Positions 28,473 to 39,383 are shown, numbered from the stretch's first letter. The stretch is DNA of 64,000 nucleotides from Kitasatospora sp. GP82 (GCF_029892105.1 NZ_JARZAJ010000001.1:62001-126000), one strand, 5' to 3'. Program-made: numbers and translations. Notes: a model not told the origin generated them from the letters alone.

Positions 28473-29222
28473 CTAGCCCGTCCGGCGACAGCGCAGGAAC
28501 AGTTGCTCCTCCGGGGGCAGTGCGGTGTTCGCCGGGGCGTACGGATGGCCGGAGTGCGACTCGACCGCGAAACCGGCCCCGGCGAGCGTCTGCTCCAGCT
28601 CCTCGCGCAGGTAGCCGCTGATCCTTATCTCGTGGCCCAGGAAGGGCAGTGGCGCGTAGTCGAGATCGGCCTCCACCATGCCGAGCGCCAGCAGGCCGCC
28701 GGGCCGCAGCAGTTCGCGGATCCGGCGCAGGGTCACCGGTATCTCGTCCTGCGGCAGCAGGATCAGCGAGAAGAAGGCCGTGGCGGCGGCGAAGGTGCCG
28801 GCCGCCTGCCATCCCAACTCCGGTACGCCCCAGGCGTCCACGGCGCGCTCGGTGCCCAGGTCGTACATGTCCATCCGGTGGTACGCGGCCGCCGGGGCCG
28901 TCCGCCGGGCCAGGGTGAGCATGCCGTCGGAGAGGTCGACTCCGGTGACGCTCAGACCGCCGCCGGTCAGCTGGCGGATCGTCGGATCGCCGGTGCCGCA
29001 GCCGATGTCGAGGACGGGCGCGCCGGGCTCCAGCTCGGCCAGCAGCCACTCCCCGCACTCCAGTTGACCGGACTTGGCGGGGAATGCCTCGCCGTAGCGG
29101 GCGCCGATGGTGTCGAAGGCGACCGCTTGCAGGGCACGTTCGGTGCGGCGTCGGCAGGCATGCTGGTCGGCGGAGGCGGGCCCCTGGCCCCGGGCGGGAT
29201 CGGATATCTGTCCGGTCGTCAC
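28473..29222 (-). CDS. SAM-dependent methyltransferase (class I)
   Basis: A ~249-residue Rossmann-fold methyltransferase. Motif I is VLDIGCGTGDPT; motif II is VTGVDLSDGML; later FFSLILLPQDEI and LLRPGGLLALGMVEADL give motifs IV-V. It matches small-molecule or unknown-substrate methyltransferases rather than DNA or rRNA enzymes. I take GTG 29222, 12 nt after GGAAAGG; the longer frame upstream is Arg/Gly-rich without homology. The substrate is unknown. Confidence 0.8.
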   Translation of the reverse strand: MTTGQISDPARGQGPASADQHACRRRTERALQAVAFDTIGARYGEAFPAKSGQLECGEWLLAELEPGAPVLDIGCGTGDPTIRQLTGGGLSVTGVDLSDGMLTLARRTAPAAAYHRMDMYDLGTERAVDAWGVPELGWQAAGTFAAATAFFSLILLPQDEIPVTLRRIRELLRPGGLLALGMVEADLDYAPLPFLGHEIRISGYLREELEQTLAGAGFAVESHSGHPYAPANTALPPEEQLFLRCRRTG

Positions 29223-29782
29223 GATTTCGAGGCACCTTTCCACCCTGGCCGCCGTTCGGACGTGCCACCGACGGCCCTCCTCGGCCCCCGGTCCCGCCGT
29301 CCGCTGCGGTCCGCCACGCTCCCGCGTCACTGTGCTGCCTGCTGCCTTGCTGGTTCCCGTGTCCCGTTGCCCGCTCTCGCGCTTCCCGCCGTGCCGAGCT
29401 CCCCGCTCGGCCCCCTGCCCCGTCCGCGCCGATCCCCACAGTGCTTCGGACACACTGCACTGGCCTCCGAGGATAGGCGTGATCACTCGGCCATGGGATC
29501 CCTTTCCGGCCAACTCGTGGTCGCCCAGACGAATTTGGCCGGGATCGTGGGAGCACATCGGGGCAGGAGGGGGTGGTGCGGCCAGCTGTCCCGCGCCGCG
29601 TGGCCTCCCCCTGCCATGGCCTCTGACCTGCACAAACGCGCTGTCATGGGGCGTTTATTGAACGTCAATCGGCATCTGACAGAGTTCTATCAGCGCCGGG
29701 GAAGCGTCAAGGCGTTCCCGCAGCCGGGGGGCTGCGGGAACGCCGACGCACGGGGGGACGACCTTCTGTCGGGGGACGGGGG
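29223..29782. other. Gene-free 560-bp region
   Basis: Between the methyltransferase start and the SARP-type regulator stop. It contains the regulator's terminator at 29711-29744. I see only short unsupported frames. A TTGACG box on the minus strand near 29670 may belong to the methyltransferase promoter, but no matching -10 is obvious. Confidence 0.4.
29711..29744 (-). terminator. Terminator of the SARP-type regulator gene
   Basis: A perfect 15-bp stem with a 4-G loop, 39 nt after the stop codon on the minus strand. Confidence 0.85.
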
Positions 29783-32755
29783 TCACGGCGCCACGGGGGG
29801 TGCGGAGGGCTCGGTGTGCTGCTGCTCGATGAGGTCCTGCAGGGGGAGGGCCTCAGGCACACCGAGCCGCGTGAAGATCGAGTGCGCCTCCTGGAGGCAA
29901 GCCAGTCCACGCGCAGGCTGGCCCAACTCCAGGAGCGCCTCGCCGAGTGCCGCGTTCGCCAGCCCCTGGCAGTAGGCCGCATCCAGCTCCTGCGCGATGG
30001 CCAGCGCCTCCTCGGCTGCCTCGGCGGCCTCGGGGAACTGGCTCTCCGCCAGCAGGCAGGGTGCCAGCCGGGCGAGCGAGTAGCCCTCCCAGATCCGGCG
30101 CTGCACCGCCTGGTACAGCTGGTGCGCCTCCCGCAGCCGTGCCGCCGCCTCGCCGGCCGAACCGGTGGAGCGCAGCACGACACCGAGTTGGTAGAGCGTG
30201 TCCGCCAGACAGGGTGCATTGCCCGAAACGCGGGCCGCCTCCACGGCAGCCTGCGCCGAGACCGCAGCCTCTTCCTGCTGCCCGAGGTCGGCATGGGCGC
30301 GGGCCATATTGCCCAACAGCCGGGCCTCACTGATCGTCGCCCCGAGACTGCGACTGATCACCCGAGCCTCTTCGAAGAACGGCAGCGCCTCGGCGGGGCG
30401 ATCGGCCAGACTCAGCACCACGCCCAGCAGGTTGGCTGCGTTGACTCGCAGTTGGGTCTGATCGTCCTTGCCCTGGCACTCCAGGCTGCGGCGGAACGAG
30501 ACCTCCGCATCGTGGTACTCGCCGGCGACATGCTGAAGAAAGCCACGGGCAAGCTGGATCCGAGCGAGAGCCGCGTCGTCCGCGTTCGATCTGGCATGGG
30601 TGTCGGCAACGTCCAGGGCCACCCGTATCCGCTGCCCGTGGGTCGGATCCTCGACCAGGCCGTTCAGCACGATCAGCAGATCCACGGCGGGCCGCAGCAG
30701 CTCCAGGTGCTCCTGGACCGCGGCTTCGACACTGCTGAGCACCAGGGCCAGTTCCGACCGCAGCCAGTCCCTGGCGGCGTCGCTGTCCGCGAAGGACAGG
30801 CCCGACGAGACCGGCTTGTGGAGCGGCTCCGTCAGCATGTCGTCGGGCTCGATCGCCTGCGCGGCGTTTCGCATGGTCGCAAGCAGTGCGTCCAGCAGCC
30901 GGAGCAGCGCGGCATGCTGGGCGGCGGTGTCCTTGAGCCGCTCGTTCTGGCGCTGGGCGAACAGCCGGAGCAGGTCGTGGTACCGGTAGCGGCCGGGTGT
31001 GAAGCACTCCAGCATGTTGGCCTCGACCAGCGCCTCCGCCAGCGCCTCCGCCTCGTCCTCGCCGGTTCCCAGCAGGTCCGCGACGGCGGTCAGCGGAAGG
31101 TCGGGCGAATCGACCAGCGAGAGCAGCCGGAAGGCACGGGCCTCCTCCGTCTTCAGCTGTCCGTAGCCGAGGCCGATCGTGGTCTCCACGGCCAGGTTTC
31201 CGAGCTGCAGCTCACTCAGCCGCCGTCGCTGGTCCGCTAACCGACGGGCCAGATCGGAGACGCTCCAGCGCGGGCGGCTGGCCAGCCGCGCGGCAGCGAT
31301 ACGAACGGCCAGCGGCAGGAATCCGCAGGCCGTGACGACGGCGAGGGCCGCTTCGGGTTCGGCCGCCACGCGCTGCTCACCGACGATGGCGGAGAACAGT
31401 GCCAGGGCTTCCTCCGGTGTCAGCTCCTCGACGTCCACCAGGTGGGCTCCGGGCAGTTCGGCCAGCCTGGAACGGCTGGTCACCAGGACGGCGCTGCTGG
31501 AGATGCCGGGGATCAGCGGCCTGAGCTGCTGGGCGTCCCTGGCGTTGTCGAGCAGGATGAGCATCCGCCGGTCGGCGAGCAGCGACCGGTACAGCGCGGC
31601 ACGCTGCTCAAGAGTGTCGGGGGTCTCGGAGGCCCCCAGCGCATAGAGGAAGTCGCCCAGCACCACGGCGGGGTCGGCCGGCGAAGCGCCGGCGCCGCGC
31701 AGGTCGGTGTACAACTGCCCGTCAGGGAACTCCGATCGCAGACGGTGGGCGACATGGACGGCGAGGGTGGTCTTCCCGACCCCGCCGATCCCGGCCAGCG
31801 AGGTGACGACGACGGCCTGCCCGGAGCCGCTTCCCAGGACGTTCTTGAGTTCGTCGACGAGATCGGAACGGCCGCTGAAGTCGGACACGTCGGCCGGAAG
31901 TTGTGCGGGTGGGACGAATGCCGCCGCCTCGTCGGCGACGCTCGCCCGGACGAACAAGGCGGGCGCCGGCATCAGGGTGGGGTCGCCGGCCAGGATCCGG
32001 GTGTGCACCGACCCCAGGCCGGACCCCGGCTCGACCCCGAGTTCCTCGATCAGCAGCTTGCGGGTGTCGGTGTAGACGCCCAGCGCCTCCGCCTGACGGC
32101 CGCAGCGGTACAGGGCGAGCATCAGCAGCTCACGGAGCCGTTCCCGCAGCGGATGCTCGGCGGCGAGCGAGCTCAGCTCGGCCACGGTCTCCGCGTGGAG
32201 CCCGATCTCCAGGGCTGCCGCACAGCGCTCCTCGGCCGTGGTGATCTGACGCTCGGCCAGGCGCATCCGCTGCGCCTCCGCGTACGGTCCGGGGATTCCG
32301 GCCAAGGCGCGCCCGCTCCACAGGGAGAGGGCGGAGACGAGGAGACGGTGAGACTCGCGGAAGTCACCGCTGGACTTGGCGGTGACCGCAGCGGCATATT
32401 CACCTTCAAACGCCGCCAGGTCGAGCGCCTCGGGGGGGATCCGCAGCGCATAACCGTCGCTCACCGATACCAGCACCTCAGCGGGGGTGCGCACCTCACG
32501 ATGGGGTTCGATTACCGTTCGGAGCCGCGACACATAGGTGCGAAGTGCGGCCACCGCCTGTGGCGGAGGCCGGTCCCCCCAGAGTCCGTCGACCAGATCC
32601 TGGGTGCTCACCGGTCGGCCGTGGTTGAGCAGCAGGGCGACCAGAACGGCCTGCTGCTGGGGCGAGCCGAGTGAGAGGGGCTGTTCCTCGCGCCATGCCT
32701 GGACGGGGCCGAGCACCTGGAAGCGCAGCGCGTGCGGCTTCTCCTGAAGCTCCAT
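29783..32755 (-). CDS. AfsR-type SARP regulator with NB-ARC and TPR domains
   Basis: A 990-residue transcriptional activator. Residues ~10-100 are a winged-helix DNA-binding domain (LRFQVLGPVQAW). Residues ~105-255 are the BTAD domain, with EELGVEPGSGL at its end. Residues ~300-560 are an NB-ARC STAND ATPase with P-loop GIGGVGKTTLA near 322-332 and ILLDNARDAQQLRPL as Walker B. Residues ~690-970 are TPR repeats. This is the architecture of AfsR, a pleiotropic activator of antibiotic production. Codon 506 (31238-31240) is TTA, so translation should need the bldA tRNA. The start is ATG 32755 after GGGGGA; ATG 32773 is also possible. Confidence 0.93.
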   Translation of the reverse strand: MELQEKPHALRFQVLGPVQAWREEQPLSLGSPQQQAVLVALLLNHGRPVSTQDLVDGLWGDRPPPQAVAALRTYVSRLRTVIEPHREVRTPAEVLVSVSDGYALRIPPEALDLAAFEGEYAAAVTAKSSGDFRESHRLLVSALSLWSGRALAGIPGPYAEAQRMRLAERQITTAEERCAAALEIGLHAETVAELSSLAAEHPLRERLRELLMLALYRCGRQAEALGVYTDTRKLLIEELGVEPGSGLGSVHTRILAGDPTLMPAPALFVRASVADEAAAFVPPAQLPADVSDFSGRSDLVDELKNVLGSGSGQAVVVTSLAGIGGVGKTTLAVHVAHRLRSEFPDGQLYTDLRGAGASPADPAVVLGDFLYALGASETPDTLEQRAALYRSLLADRRMLILLDNARDAQQLRPLIPGISSSAVLVTSRSRLAELPGAHLVDVEELTPEEALALFSAIVGEQRVAAEPEAALAVVTACGFLPLAVRIAAARLASRPRWSVSDLARRLADQRRRLSELQLGNLAVETTIGLGYGQLKTEEARAFRLLSLVDSPDLPLTAVADLLGTGEDEAEALAEALVEANMLECFTPGRYRYHDLLRLFAQRQNERLKDTAAQHAALLRLLDALLATMRNAAQAIEPDDMLTEPLHKPVSSGLSFADSDAARDWLRSELALVLSSVEAAVQEHLELLRPAVDLLIVLNGLVEDPTHGQRIRVALDVADTHARSNADDAALARIQLARGFLQHVAGEYHDAEVSFRRSLECQGKDDQTQLRVNAANLLGVVLSLADRPAEALPFFEEARVISRSLGATISEARLLGNMARAHADLGQQEEAAVSAQAAVEAARVSGNAPCLADTLYQLGVVLRSTGSAGEAAARLREAHQLYQAVQRRIWEGYSLARLAPCLLAESQFPEAAEAAEEALAIAQELDAAYCQGLANAALGEALLELGQPARGLACLQEAHSIFTRLGVPEALPLQDLIEQQHTEPSAPPVAP

Positions 32756-32969
32756 ATGATCCCCCGATGGCATTGGTGGTGCTTCCCGAGCGTCACGCTC
32801 CACGGTCTCGCGTGAGGCGCCAGCTTATGAGGAAGCGGGCAAACGTTGGAGAAGAAGACGAGCCTCGGGGTGTTTATAAGACATTTACCGAACACTACGA
32901 TACTGGGCTCGCGCCTTGACTCTCCGGTCGGGCCGAAGTGACCTGATGACCCGAAAGGCGGCTCGATCC

Positions 32970-33194
32970 ATGGCCGACACCAACACCACCGCTGCACCGG
33001 CCGAGACGCCGGTGGTGCCCCAGCAGCCCGCGCCCACCGAGCACGCGCTCCCGGCCGTCGACGCCCAGCCCATTCTCGACGTCCTCAACGGGCTGAACGA
33101 CAGCGCCCCCGAGACCGAGCCTGCCCCTGACGCTCAGCAGCCCAAGAAGGACGGCGGCTTCGAGCCGCTCGGGACGGTTATCAACCGCCCGTAA
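32970..33194 (+). CDS. Small acidic Pro/Ala-rich peptide divergent from the SARP gene
   Basis: A 74-residue peptide, or 82 residues if ATG 32946 is used. AAAGGCGG precedes ATG 32970 by 8-11 nt. The N-terminal half is low-complexity (TTAAPAETPVVPQQPAPTEH). The middle has an amphipathic stretch (AQPILDVLNGLND) and the end is GGFEPLGTVINRP. There is no signal peptide and no Cys. It is transcribed away from the SARP-type regulator across ~190 bp of AT-richer promoter DNA and is followed by its own hairpin. I do not recognise it. A secreted or modified peptide, or a small regulator under SARP control, is conceivable. Confidence 0.6.
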   Translation: MADTNTTAAPAETPVVPQQPAPTEHALPAVDAQPILDVLNGLNDSAPETEPAPDAQQPKKDGGFEPLGTVINRP

Positions 33195-33206
33195 CGTACG
33201 ACGTCT

Positions 33207-33240
33207 GTGCCCTGCCCGCCAAGGTGGCGATGCAGGGCAC
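33207..33240. terminator. Hairpin 1 downstream of the small peptide gene
   Basis: Arms gtgccctgc and gcagggcac with an inner cgcc/ggcg stem, 12 nt after the stop. Confidence 0.75.
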
Positions 33241-33260
33241 TTCGCGTTTCCGGCAGAGGT

Positions 33261-33287
33261 GCCGGGTCGCGCTTCCCGCGACCCGGC
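33261..33287. terminator. Hairpin 2 between convergent genes
   Basis: A perfect 11-bp stem (gccgggtcgcg) with a cttcc loop. Confidence 0.7.
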
Positions 33288-33299
33288 AACCTTGCAGCC

Positions 33300-33343
33300 G
33301 AGCCGTCCCGCCCGGCTCCCGGGGGAACCGGGCGGGACGGCTC
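33300..33343. terminator. Hairpin 3, fumarase terminator
   Basis: A perfect 16-bp stem (gagccgtcccgcccgg) with a 12-nt loop, next to the fumarase stop on the minus strand. Confidence 0.85.
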
Positions 33344-33349
33344 GAAGCG

Positions 33350-35041
<1,692 letters not shown>

Positions 35042-35196
35042 GGGGAGGTCCTTAACTGATCCGGCTGCGACGACGAAGCACCCTCAAGGGTAGGTGGCGG
35101 CCGGGGGCTCGGTGCGGGCAGGTGAGCCTGCGTGACGGGGGTCACGCCGATCCGTCGGCTCGTGGTGAACTGCCGTTCGGCCGGGGAGTGGATGGC

Positions 35197-35202
35197 TAGT
35201 CT
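35197..35202 (+). promoter_or_regulatory. -10 box of leaderless DUF1707 gene promoter
   Basis: TAGTCT followed by 6 nt and the GTG start; no Shine-Dalgarno sequence. Confidence 0.55.
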
Positions 35203-35208
35203 TGGGCT

Positions 35209-35985
35209 GTGGACAACTCGCCGTCATCGCAGGACGACCAGGGCCAGCAGCCCGTACCCATGACCAAGTCCGAGCAGTCACCGGTGTCGCAGGCCGCGCA
35301 GGCACCGGTGCCCGCTCCGAAGCCGGCTGCGCCCGACACCGCTCCCGTCGCCGAGGCCGATCTGCGGGCCTCGGACGCCGACCGCGAGCGGATCGCCGAG
35401 ATCCTGCGCGACGCGTACGCGGAGGGGCGGCTCACGATGGAGGAGCACTCCGAGCGGATCGAGGCCGCGTACGCTGCCAGGACTTTCGGTGAACTCGTCC
35501 CGCTGACCCGGGATCTGCCCGCGCACCGCCCGATCTCGATGGAGAAGCCCCCGCTGCACCAGCCGGCCCCCGCGCCCGCCCAGGCGCCCAGGCCGCCGGC
35601 CCGGCAGGAGGCGCCGACGATGGTGGCGGTCTTCGGCGGCGCCGAGCGCAAGGGCCGTTGGCGGGTGGGGGCCCACCTGCGCGCGGTGGCCGTGTTCGGC
35701 GGGGTGGACATCGACCTCACCGACGCGGTGTTCGAGTCGCCCGAGGTGGTCATCGAGGTGACCGCGATCTTCGGCGGGGTGGACATCAAGGTGCCGGAGA
35801 ACGTGAGCCTGCACGGTGGCGGTGTCGGCATCTTCGGCGGCTTCTCGGTACAGGAGCAGACGGCGGCCGACCCGTACGCGCCGGTGGTCAGGGTGAAGGG
35901 CGCGGCGATCTTCGGCGGCTGCGACGCCAAGCCGCGCCGGGGCAAGAAGCTCCGCGAGTGGGTCCGCAGGCAGCTGGAGCTCTGA
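35209..35985 (+). CDS. DUF1707 and LiaF-like domain protein
   Basis: A 258-residue protein without a transmembrane segment. After a disordered N-terminus, residues ~52-105 are a DUF1707 domain (LRASDADRERIAEILRDAYAEGRLTMEEHSERIEAAYAA, broken here by convention). The C-terminal part has repeated IFGGVDI/VFGGVDI strands (VAVFGGVDIDL, TAIFGGVDIKV, GVGIFGGF, GAAIFGGCD), the beta-helix of the LiaF/YvqF 'cell wall-active antibiotics response' family. It may sense membrane or envelope stress. GTG 35209 follows a TAGTCT box by 6 nt, so the mRNA is probably leaderless. Confidence 0.88.
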   Translation: MDNSPSSQDDQGQQPVPMTKSEQSPVSQAAQAPVPAPKPAAPDTAPVAEADLRASDADRERIAEILRDAYAEGRLTMEEHSERIEAAYAARTFGELVPLTRDLPAHRPISMEKPPLHQPAPAPAQAPRPPARQEAPTMVAVFGGAERKGRWRVGAHLRAVAVFGGVDIDLTDAVFESPEVVIEVTAIFGGVDIKVPENVSLHGGGVGIFGGFSVQEQTAADPYAPVVRVKGAAIFGGCDAKPRRGKKLREWVRRQLEL

Positions 35986-36315
35986 GCCCTCGCCGCCCGA
36001 ACACCCGCACTGGCCCGGGCAGTTGCACACGTCCGGACCGGTGTCGCTGTTTCCGGGCCCCGGCGCGGGGCTCACGCACCGTCAACCAGCCGCCCGGCAC
36101 TTGCCCCTGGGGTGAGTGCAGTCCGTAGTCGGTCGGGTGCGGTGTGCATGAACCGGGATACCGCGGGGTAGTTCCTCCCGCACATCGTTTCTTGTACGGC
36201 TGTGACCCCGGGGGCGACAGACGCCGAACTGGCCGAGGCCCGACGGGGTGAGGACGGGGCAGCCGGCAGTGATGCGAGCCTTCCCCCGAGTCTCGAAACC
36301 TCGTAGGAGTAAGCC
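35986..36315. other. 330-bp promoter region of the WhiB gene
   Basis: No gene. It is GC-rich with a run resembling an upstream regulatory region (ccgggataccgcggggtag at 36152-36170). The AGGAG site of the next gene lies at 36305-36309. Confidence 0.35.
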
Positions 36316-36723
36316 GTGCTGCATCCGATCGAGTCCAGCGCCCGTACCGCTGTCGTGGTGGTGGGGCGACACAGTCCCGCCGGCCCGGTCGGCGCCGGGA
36401 CGCAGCAGCTCGACCGCCCCGAGGACAGTCCCTGGCACACCGGCGCGGCCTGCCGCCGCGACGAGGCCGGACTGTTCTTCGCACCCTCGAAGGAGCCCAC
36501 CGCGGCCCGGCTGTCCCGGGAGGAGCAGGCCAAGCAGGTCTGTGCCCGCTGCCCGGTGCTGCTGGAGTGCCGGGAGCACGCACTCGCCCAGCCGGAGCCC
36601 TACGGGGTGTGGGGCGGGCTGACGGCGGCCGAACGGCGTGTGGTGCTGGCCCGGCGGCGCCGCCGCGAGGGCGAGCTGCGCGACGCCCGCAGGGTGGGCG
36701 AACCCAGGCGGATAGCGGGGTGA
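36316..36723 (+). CDS. WhiB-family iron-sulfur transcriptional regulator
   Basis: A 135-residue Wbl protein. The [4Fe-4S] ligands are the four Cys in GAACRRDEAGLFF, then VCARCPVLLEC. The family turn GVWGG follows, and then a basic C-terminus (RRVVLARRRRREGELRDARR) that contacts DNA. About 45 residues precede the first Cys, longer than minimal Wbl proteins. GTG 36316 lies 6 nt after AGGAG. Its place beside glpX matches a conserved Streptomyces wbl gene, perhaps wblI, though I cannot confirm which one. Wbl proteins act with the principal sigma factor in development, redox and antibiotic responses. Confidence 0.93.
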   Translation: MLHPIESSARTAVVVVGRHSPAGPVGAGTQQLDRPEDSPWHTGAACRRDEAGLFFAPSKEPTAARLSREEQAKQVCARCPVLLECREHALAQPEPYGVWGGLTAAERRVVLARRRRREGELRDARRVGEPRRIAG

Positions 36724-36798
36724 ACGGCCTGCGGCCTCGGGGATCCTTCCCCGAGGCCGCAGAGCGTTCGGCCGACGGCTGCCGGCCGGACTTCGCCG

Positions 36799-37857
36799 TC
36801 AGTTGGCCCGGTCGAAGTCGATCGCGCTGTAGGCCCGCAGCTTCGAGAGCTTGTGGACCGAGTCGATCTGGCGGATCGTGCCGCTCTTGGAGCGCATCAC
36901 CAGCGAGCTGGTGGTGGCGGTCTCCTGGCGGTAGTGGACACCGCGCAGCAGCTCGCCGTCGGTGATACCGGTGGCGACGAAGAAGACGTTCTCGCCGCTG
37001 ACCAGGTCGTCGGTGGTGAGTACGCGGTCGAGGTCGTGCCCGGCGTCCAGGGCCTTCTGGCGCTCGGCCTCGTCCTTGGGCCACAGTCGGCCCTGGATGA
37101 CACCGCCCATGCACTTCATCGCGCAGGCCGCGATGATGCCCTCGGGGGTGCCGCCGACGCCCATCAGCAGGTCGATGCCGGTGCCCTCGCGGGCGGCCAT
37201 GATGGCGCCGGCCACGTCGCCGTCCGAGATGAACTTGATCCGGGCGCCCGCCTCGCGGATCTCCTGGGCCAGCTTCTCGTGGCGCGGGCGGTCCAGCAGG
37301 ACCACCGTGACGTCCTCGACCGCGCTGCCCTTGGCCTTGGCGACCCGGCGGATGTTCACGGCGGCCGGGGCGGTGATGTCGACGAAGTCGGCGGCCTCGG
37401 GGCCGGCCACCAGCTTGTCCATGTAGAAGACGGCGCTCGGGTCGAACATGGTGCCGCGGTCGGCCACGGCCAGCACCGCGACGGCGTTGTTCATCCCCTT
37501 GGCGGTGAGCGTCGTGCCGTCCACCGGGTCCACGGCGACGTCGCACTCGGCGCCGGTGCCGTCGCCGACCCGCTCGCCGTTGTAGAGCATCGGGGCCTCG
37601 TCCTTCTCGCCCTCGCCGATGACGACAACGCCGTTCATCGAGACGGTGGAGACGAGGGCGCGCATGGCCTTCACGGCGGCGCCGTCGGCGCCGTTCTTGT
37701 CGCCTCGGCCGACCCAGCGGCCGGCCGCCATGGCGGCGGCCTCGGTGACACGGACGAGTTCAAGGGCGAGGTTCCGGTCCGGAGCCTCGGGGGCGACCTC
37801 AAGTGATCGGGGAAGAGTGTGCGGCCTGTGTTCGTTTGCAAAGGCATGCGTGGTCAT
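36799..37857 (-). CDS. glpX: Class II fructose-1,6-bisphosphatase
   Basis: A 352-residue metal-dependent phosphatase making fructose-6-phosphate in gluconeogenesis, which complements pckG. GlpX hallmarks are [23 protein letters not shown] (metal-binding Glu/Asp), DPVDGTT (sugar-phosphate site) and [15 protein letters not shown] lies 8 nt before the ATG. It converges on the WhiB gene and is divergent from the DUF4245 gene. Confidence 0.97.
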   Translation of the reverse strand: MTTHAFANEHRPHTLPRSLEVAPEAPDRNLALELVRVTEAAAMAAGRWVGRGDKNGADGAAVKAMRALVSTVSMNGVVVIGEGEKDEAPMLYNGERVGDGTGAECDVAVDPVDGTTLTAKGMNNAVAVLAVADRGTMFDPSAVFYMDKLVAGPEAADFVDITAPAAVNIRRVAKAKGSAVEDVTVVLLDRPRHEKLAQEIREAGARIKFISDGDVAGAIMAAREGTGIDLLMGVGGTPEGIIAACAMKCMGGVIQGRLWPKDEAERQKALDAGHDLDRVLTTDDLVSGENVFFVATGITDGELLRGVHYRQETATTSSLVMRSKSGTIRQIDSVHKLSKLRAYSAIDFDRAN

Positions 37858-38091
37858 CGTCGTTACCTCTCTGTACGCGACGGCCAGTAAGCGCCCGACT
37901 ACTTGCCTGGTCGAACGCCGTGATGAGGGTGTTGCGATCGTATCTGGCCATGAGATGACTGTCTGTGGCGCGTCCCGCCGCTACCTGCGACTCCGGGTGG
38001 TTTTGAGCCGTTTCAGCCCTCCGTGCGGACCCCGGGTGCAGGCGTCGGGACACCGATGGGTCACCATGAGGGGGTGGCAGGGAACAGCAGC

Positions 38092-38595
38092 ATGAGAGGC
38101 CGCCAGACGGTACGGGACATGATCCTGTCGATGGCGGGCGTCGGTGTCGTGGTCGCGGTGGGATACGCCTTCCTCCCGCACGATGCCGGTGACGGCGTGC
38201 ACGTGGTGGACTACCGGTCCTCGCTGGCCTCGGCGAAGCGGGCCGCGCCGTACCCGCTGCTGGGTCCCGAGGGCCTCTCCGACAAGTGGCGGGCCACATC
38301 GGTGGAGTACCGCAAGGACACCAAGGGCAACGCCGTCTGGCACCTGGGCTTTGTGACCCCGTCCGGCCAGTACGCCGCCGTGGAGCAGAGCAACGGCGGC
38401 CGGGACGAGGTCATCGCGTCCGCGGTCCTGGACGGGAAGCCGGACGGTTCCGCCACGGTCGCCGGTCAGGAGTGGGAACGCTACCAGGGCAGCCGGTACC
38501 GCGGGCTGACCGTGCAGACCGGCAGTGCGACCACGGTCGTCACCGGCAGTGCCTCCTACCAGGAGCTCTCGCAGCTCGCACAGTCGCTGAAGTAG
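38092..38595 (+). CDS. DUF4245 membrane protein
   Basis: A 167-residue protein with one N-terminal anchor (~residues 12-28, ILSMAGVGVVVAVGYAF) and an extracytoplasmic domain (VHVVDYRSSLASAKRAAPYP, later SATVAGQEWERYQ). This is the DUF4245 family of actinobacteria, often encoded next to glpX; its function is unknown. I take ATG 38092 since MRGRQTVRDM is the typical start; GTG 38074 and ATG 38056 are in frame upstream. Confidence 0.85.
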   Translation: MRGRQTVRDMILSMAGVGVVVAVGYAFLPHDAGDGVHVVDYRSSLASAKRAAPYPLLGPEGLSDKWRATSVEYRKDTKGNAVWHLGFVTPSGQYAAVEQSNGGRDEVIASAVLDGKPDGSATVAGQEWERYQGSRYRGLTVQTGSATTVVTGSASYQELSQLAQSLK

Positions 38596-38611
38596 CGCCC
38601 GGGGCAATGTC

Positions 38612-38672
38612 CCCCGTACTGCGCAGAAGGCCCCCGGCTGTCACAGCCGGGGGCCTTCTGCGCAGTACGGGG
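38612..38672. terminator. 29-bp perfect bidirectional terminator
   Basis: Left arm 38612-38640 and right arm 38644-38672 are exact complements around a 3-nt tca loop, between the convergent DUF4245 and nitroreductase genes. Confidence 0.92.
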
Positions 38673-38688
38673 ACGCCGGAGCCCCGTG

Positions 38689-39300
38689 TCAGACGGTGGT
38701 GACGACCTGGTCGTACTCCAGGCGCGGGCTGCGCGGGAACCAGGCGTTCTCGCCCGGCTTGCCGATGTTGACCACGGCCAGCACCGAGTGGTCGCCGTCG
38801 GGGAAGAACTCCTTGTTCAGGGCCGCGGCGTCGTAACCGGTCATCGGGCCGGCGGCCAGGCCGGCGGCGCGGACGCCGATGATGAAGTACGCGGCCTGGA
38901 GGGCGCCGTTGAGCGTGGCGGAGGACTCACGGACCGGACGCTCCGAGAAGAACATGTCCTTGGCCTGCGGGAAGTGCGGCAGCTGGGACGGCAGCTCCTC
39001 GTGGAACTCGTTGTCCTGGGCCAGGATCGCCACCAGCGGGGCGGCGGCGGTCTTGGCCTGGTTGCCCTCGGCCAGGTGCTGCACCAGGCGCTCGCGGCTC
39101 TCGGCGGTGCGGACCAGGACGATGCGCAGCGGCTGCTGGTTGAAGGCGGTCGGGCCGAACTTGACCAGCTCGTAGATGGCCTTGACCAGCTCGTCGCTGA
39201 CCGGCTCGTCGGAGAACGTGTTGGCGGTGCGGGCCTCGCGGAAGAGGAGGTCCTGCGCGGCGGCGTCGAGCACCAGGGCGTCGTTGGCTGCGGTCGTCAT
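38689..39300 (-). CDS. Nitroreductase family protein (malonic semialdehyde reductase-like)
   Basis: A 203-residue flavoenzyme of the RutE/HadB-like nitroreductase branch. FMN-binding features are REARTANTF near the N-terminus, KFGPTAFNQQPLR and AAGLAAGPMTGYD; NIGKPGENAWFPRSPRL closes it. RutE reduces malonic semialdehyde in pyrimidine breakdown, but related enzymes reduce quinones or nitroaromatics and the true substrate is uncertain. AAAGGTG precedes the ATG. A TGAATATTCA palindrome 70-80 bp upstream suggests MarR-type control. Confidence 0.88.
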   Translation of the reverse strand: MTTAANDALVLDAAAQDLLFREARTANTFSDEPVSDELVKAIYELVKFGPTAFNQQPLRIVLVRTAESRERLVQHLAEGNQAKTAAAPLVAILAQDNEFHEELPSQLPHFPQAKDMFFSERPVRESSATLNGALQAAYFIIGVRAAGLAAGPMTGYDAAALNKEFFPDGDHSVLAVVNIGKPGENAWFPRSPRLEYDQVVTTV

Positions 39301-39371
39301 GCTTCTACACCTTTAGCTGGAAACGAAAGCGTCGGGGCGGCAGTACTGCCGCTCGCCTGGTCCAACGGTAT

Positions 39372-39383
39372 GTGAATATTCAA
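39372..39383. promoter_or_regulatory. TGAATATTCA operator candidate of the nitroreductase gene
   Basis: GTGAATATTCAA contains a perfect TGAATATTCA palindrome and lies ~75 bp before the start. It matches the palindrome at 3152-3163. Confidence 0.55.

Noticed and set aside
29483..29668. Possible 61-residue gene on the minus strand (MTFNKRPM...)
   Set aside because: No ribosome-binding site, no recognisable fold, and it lies in a promoter/leader region. Coding cannot be supported.
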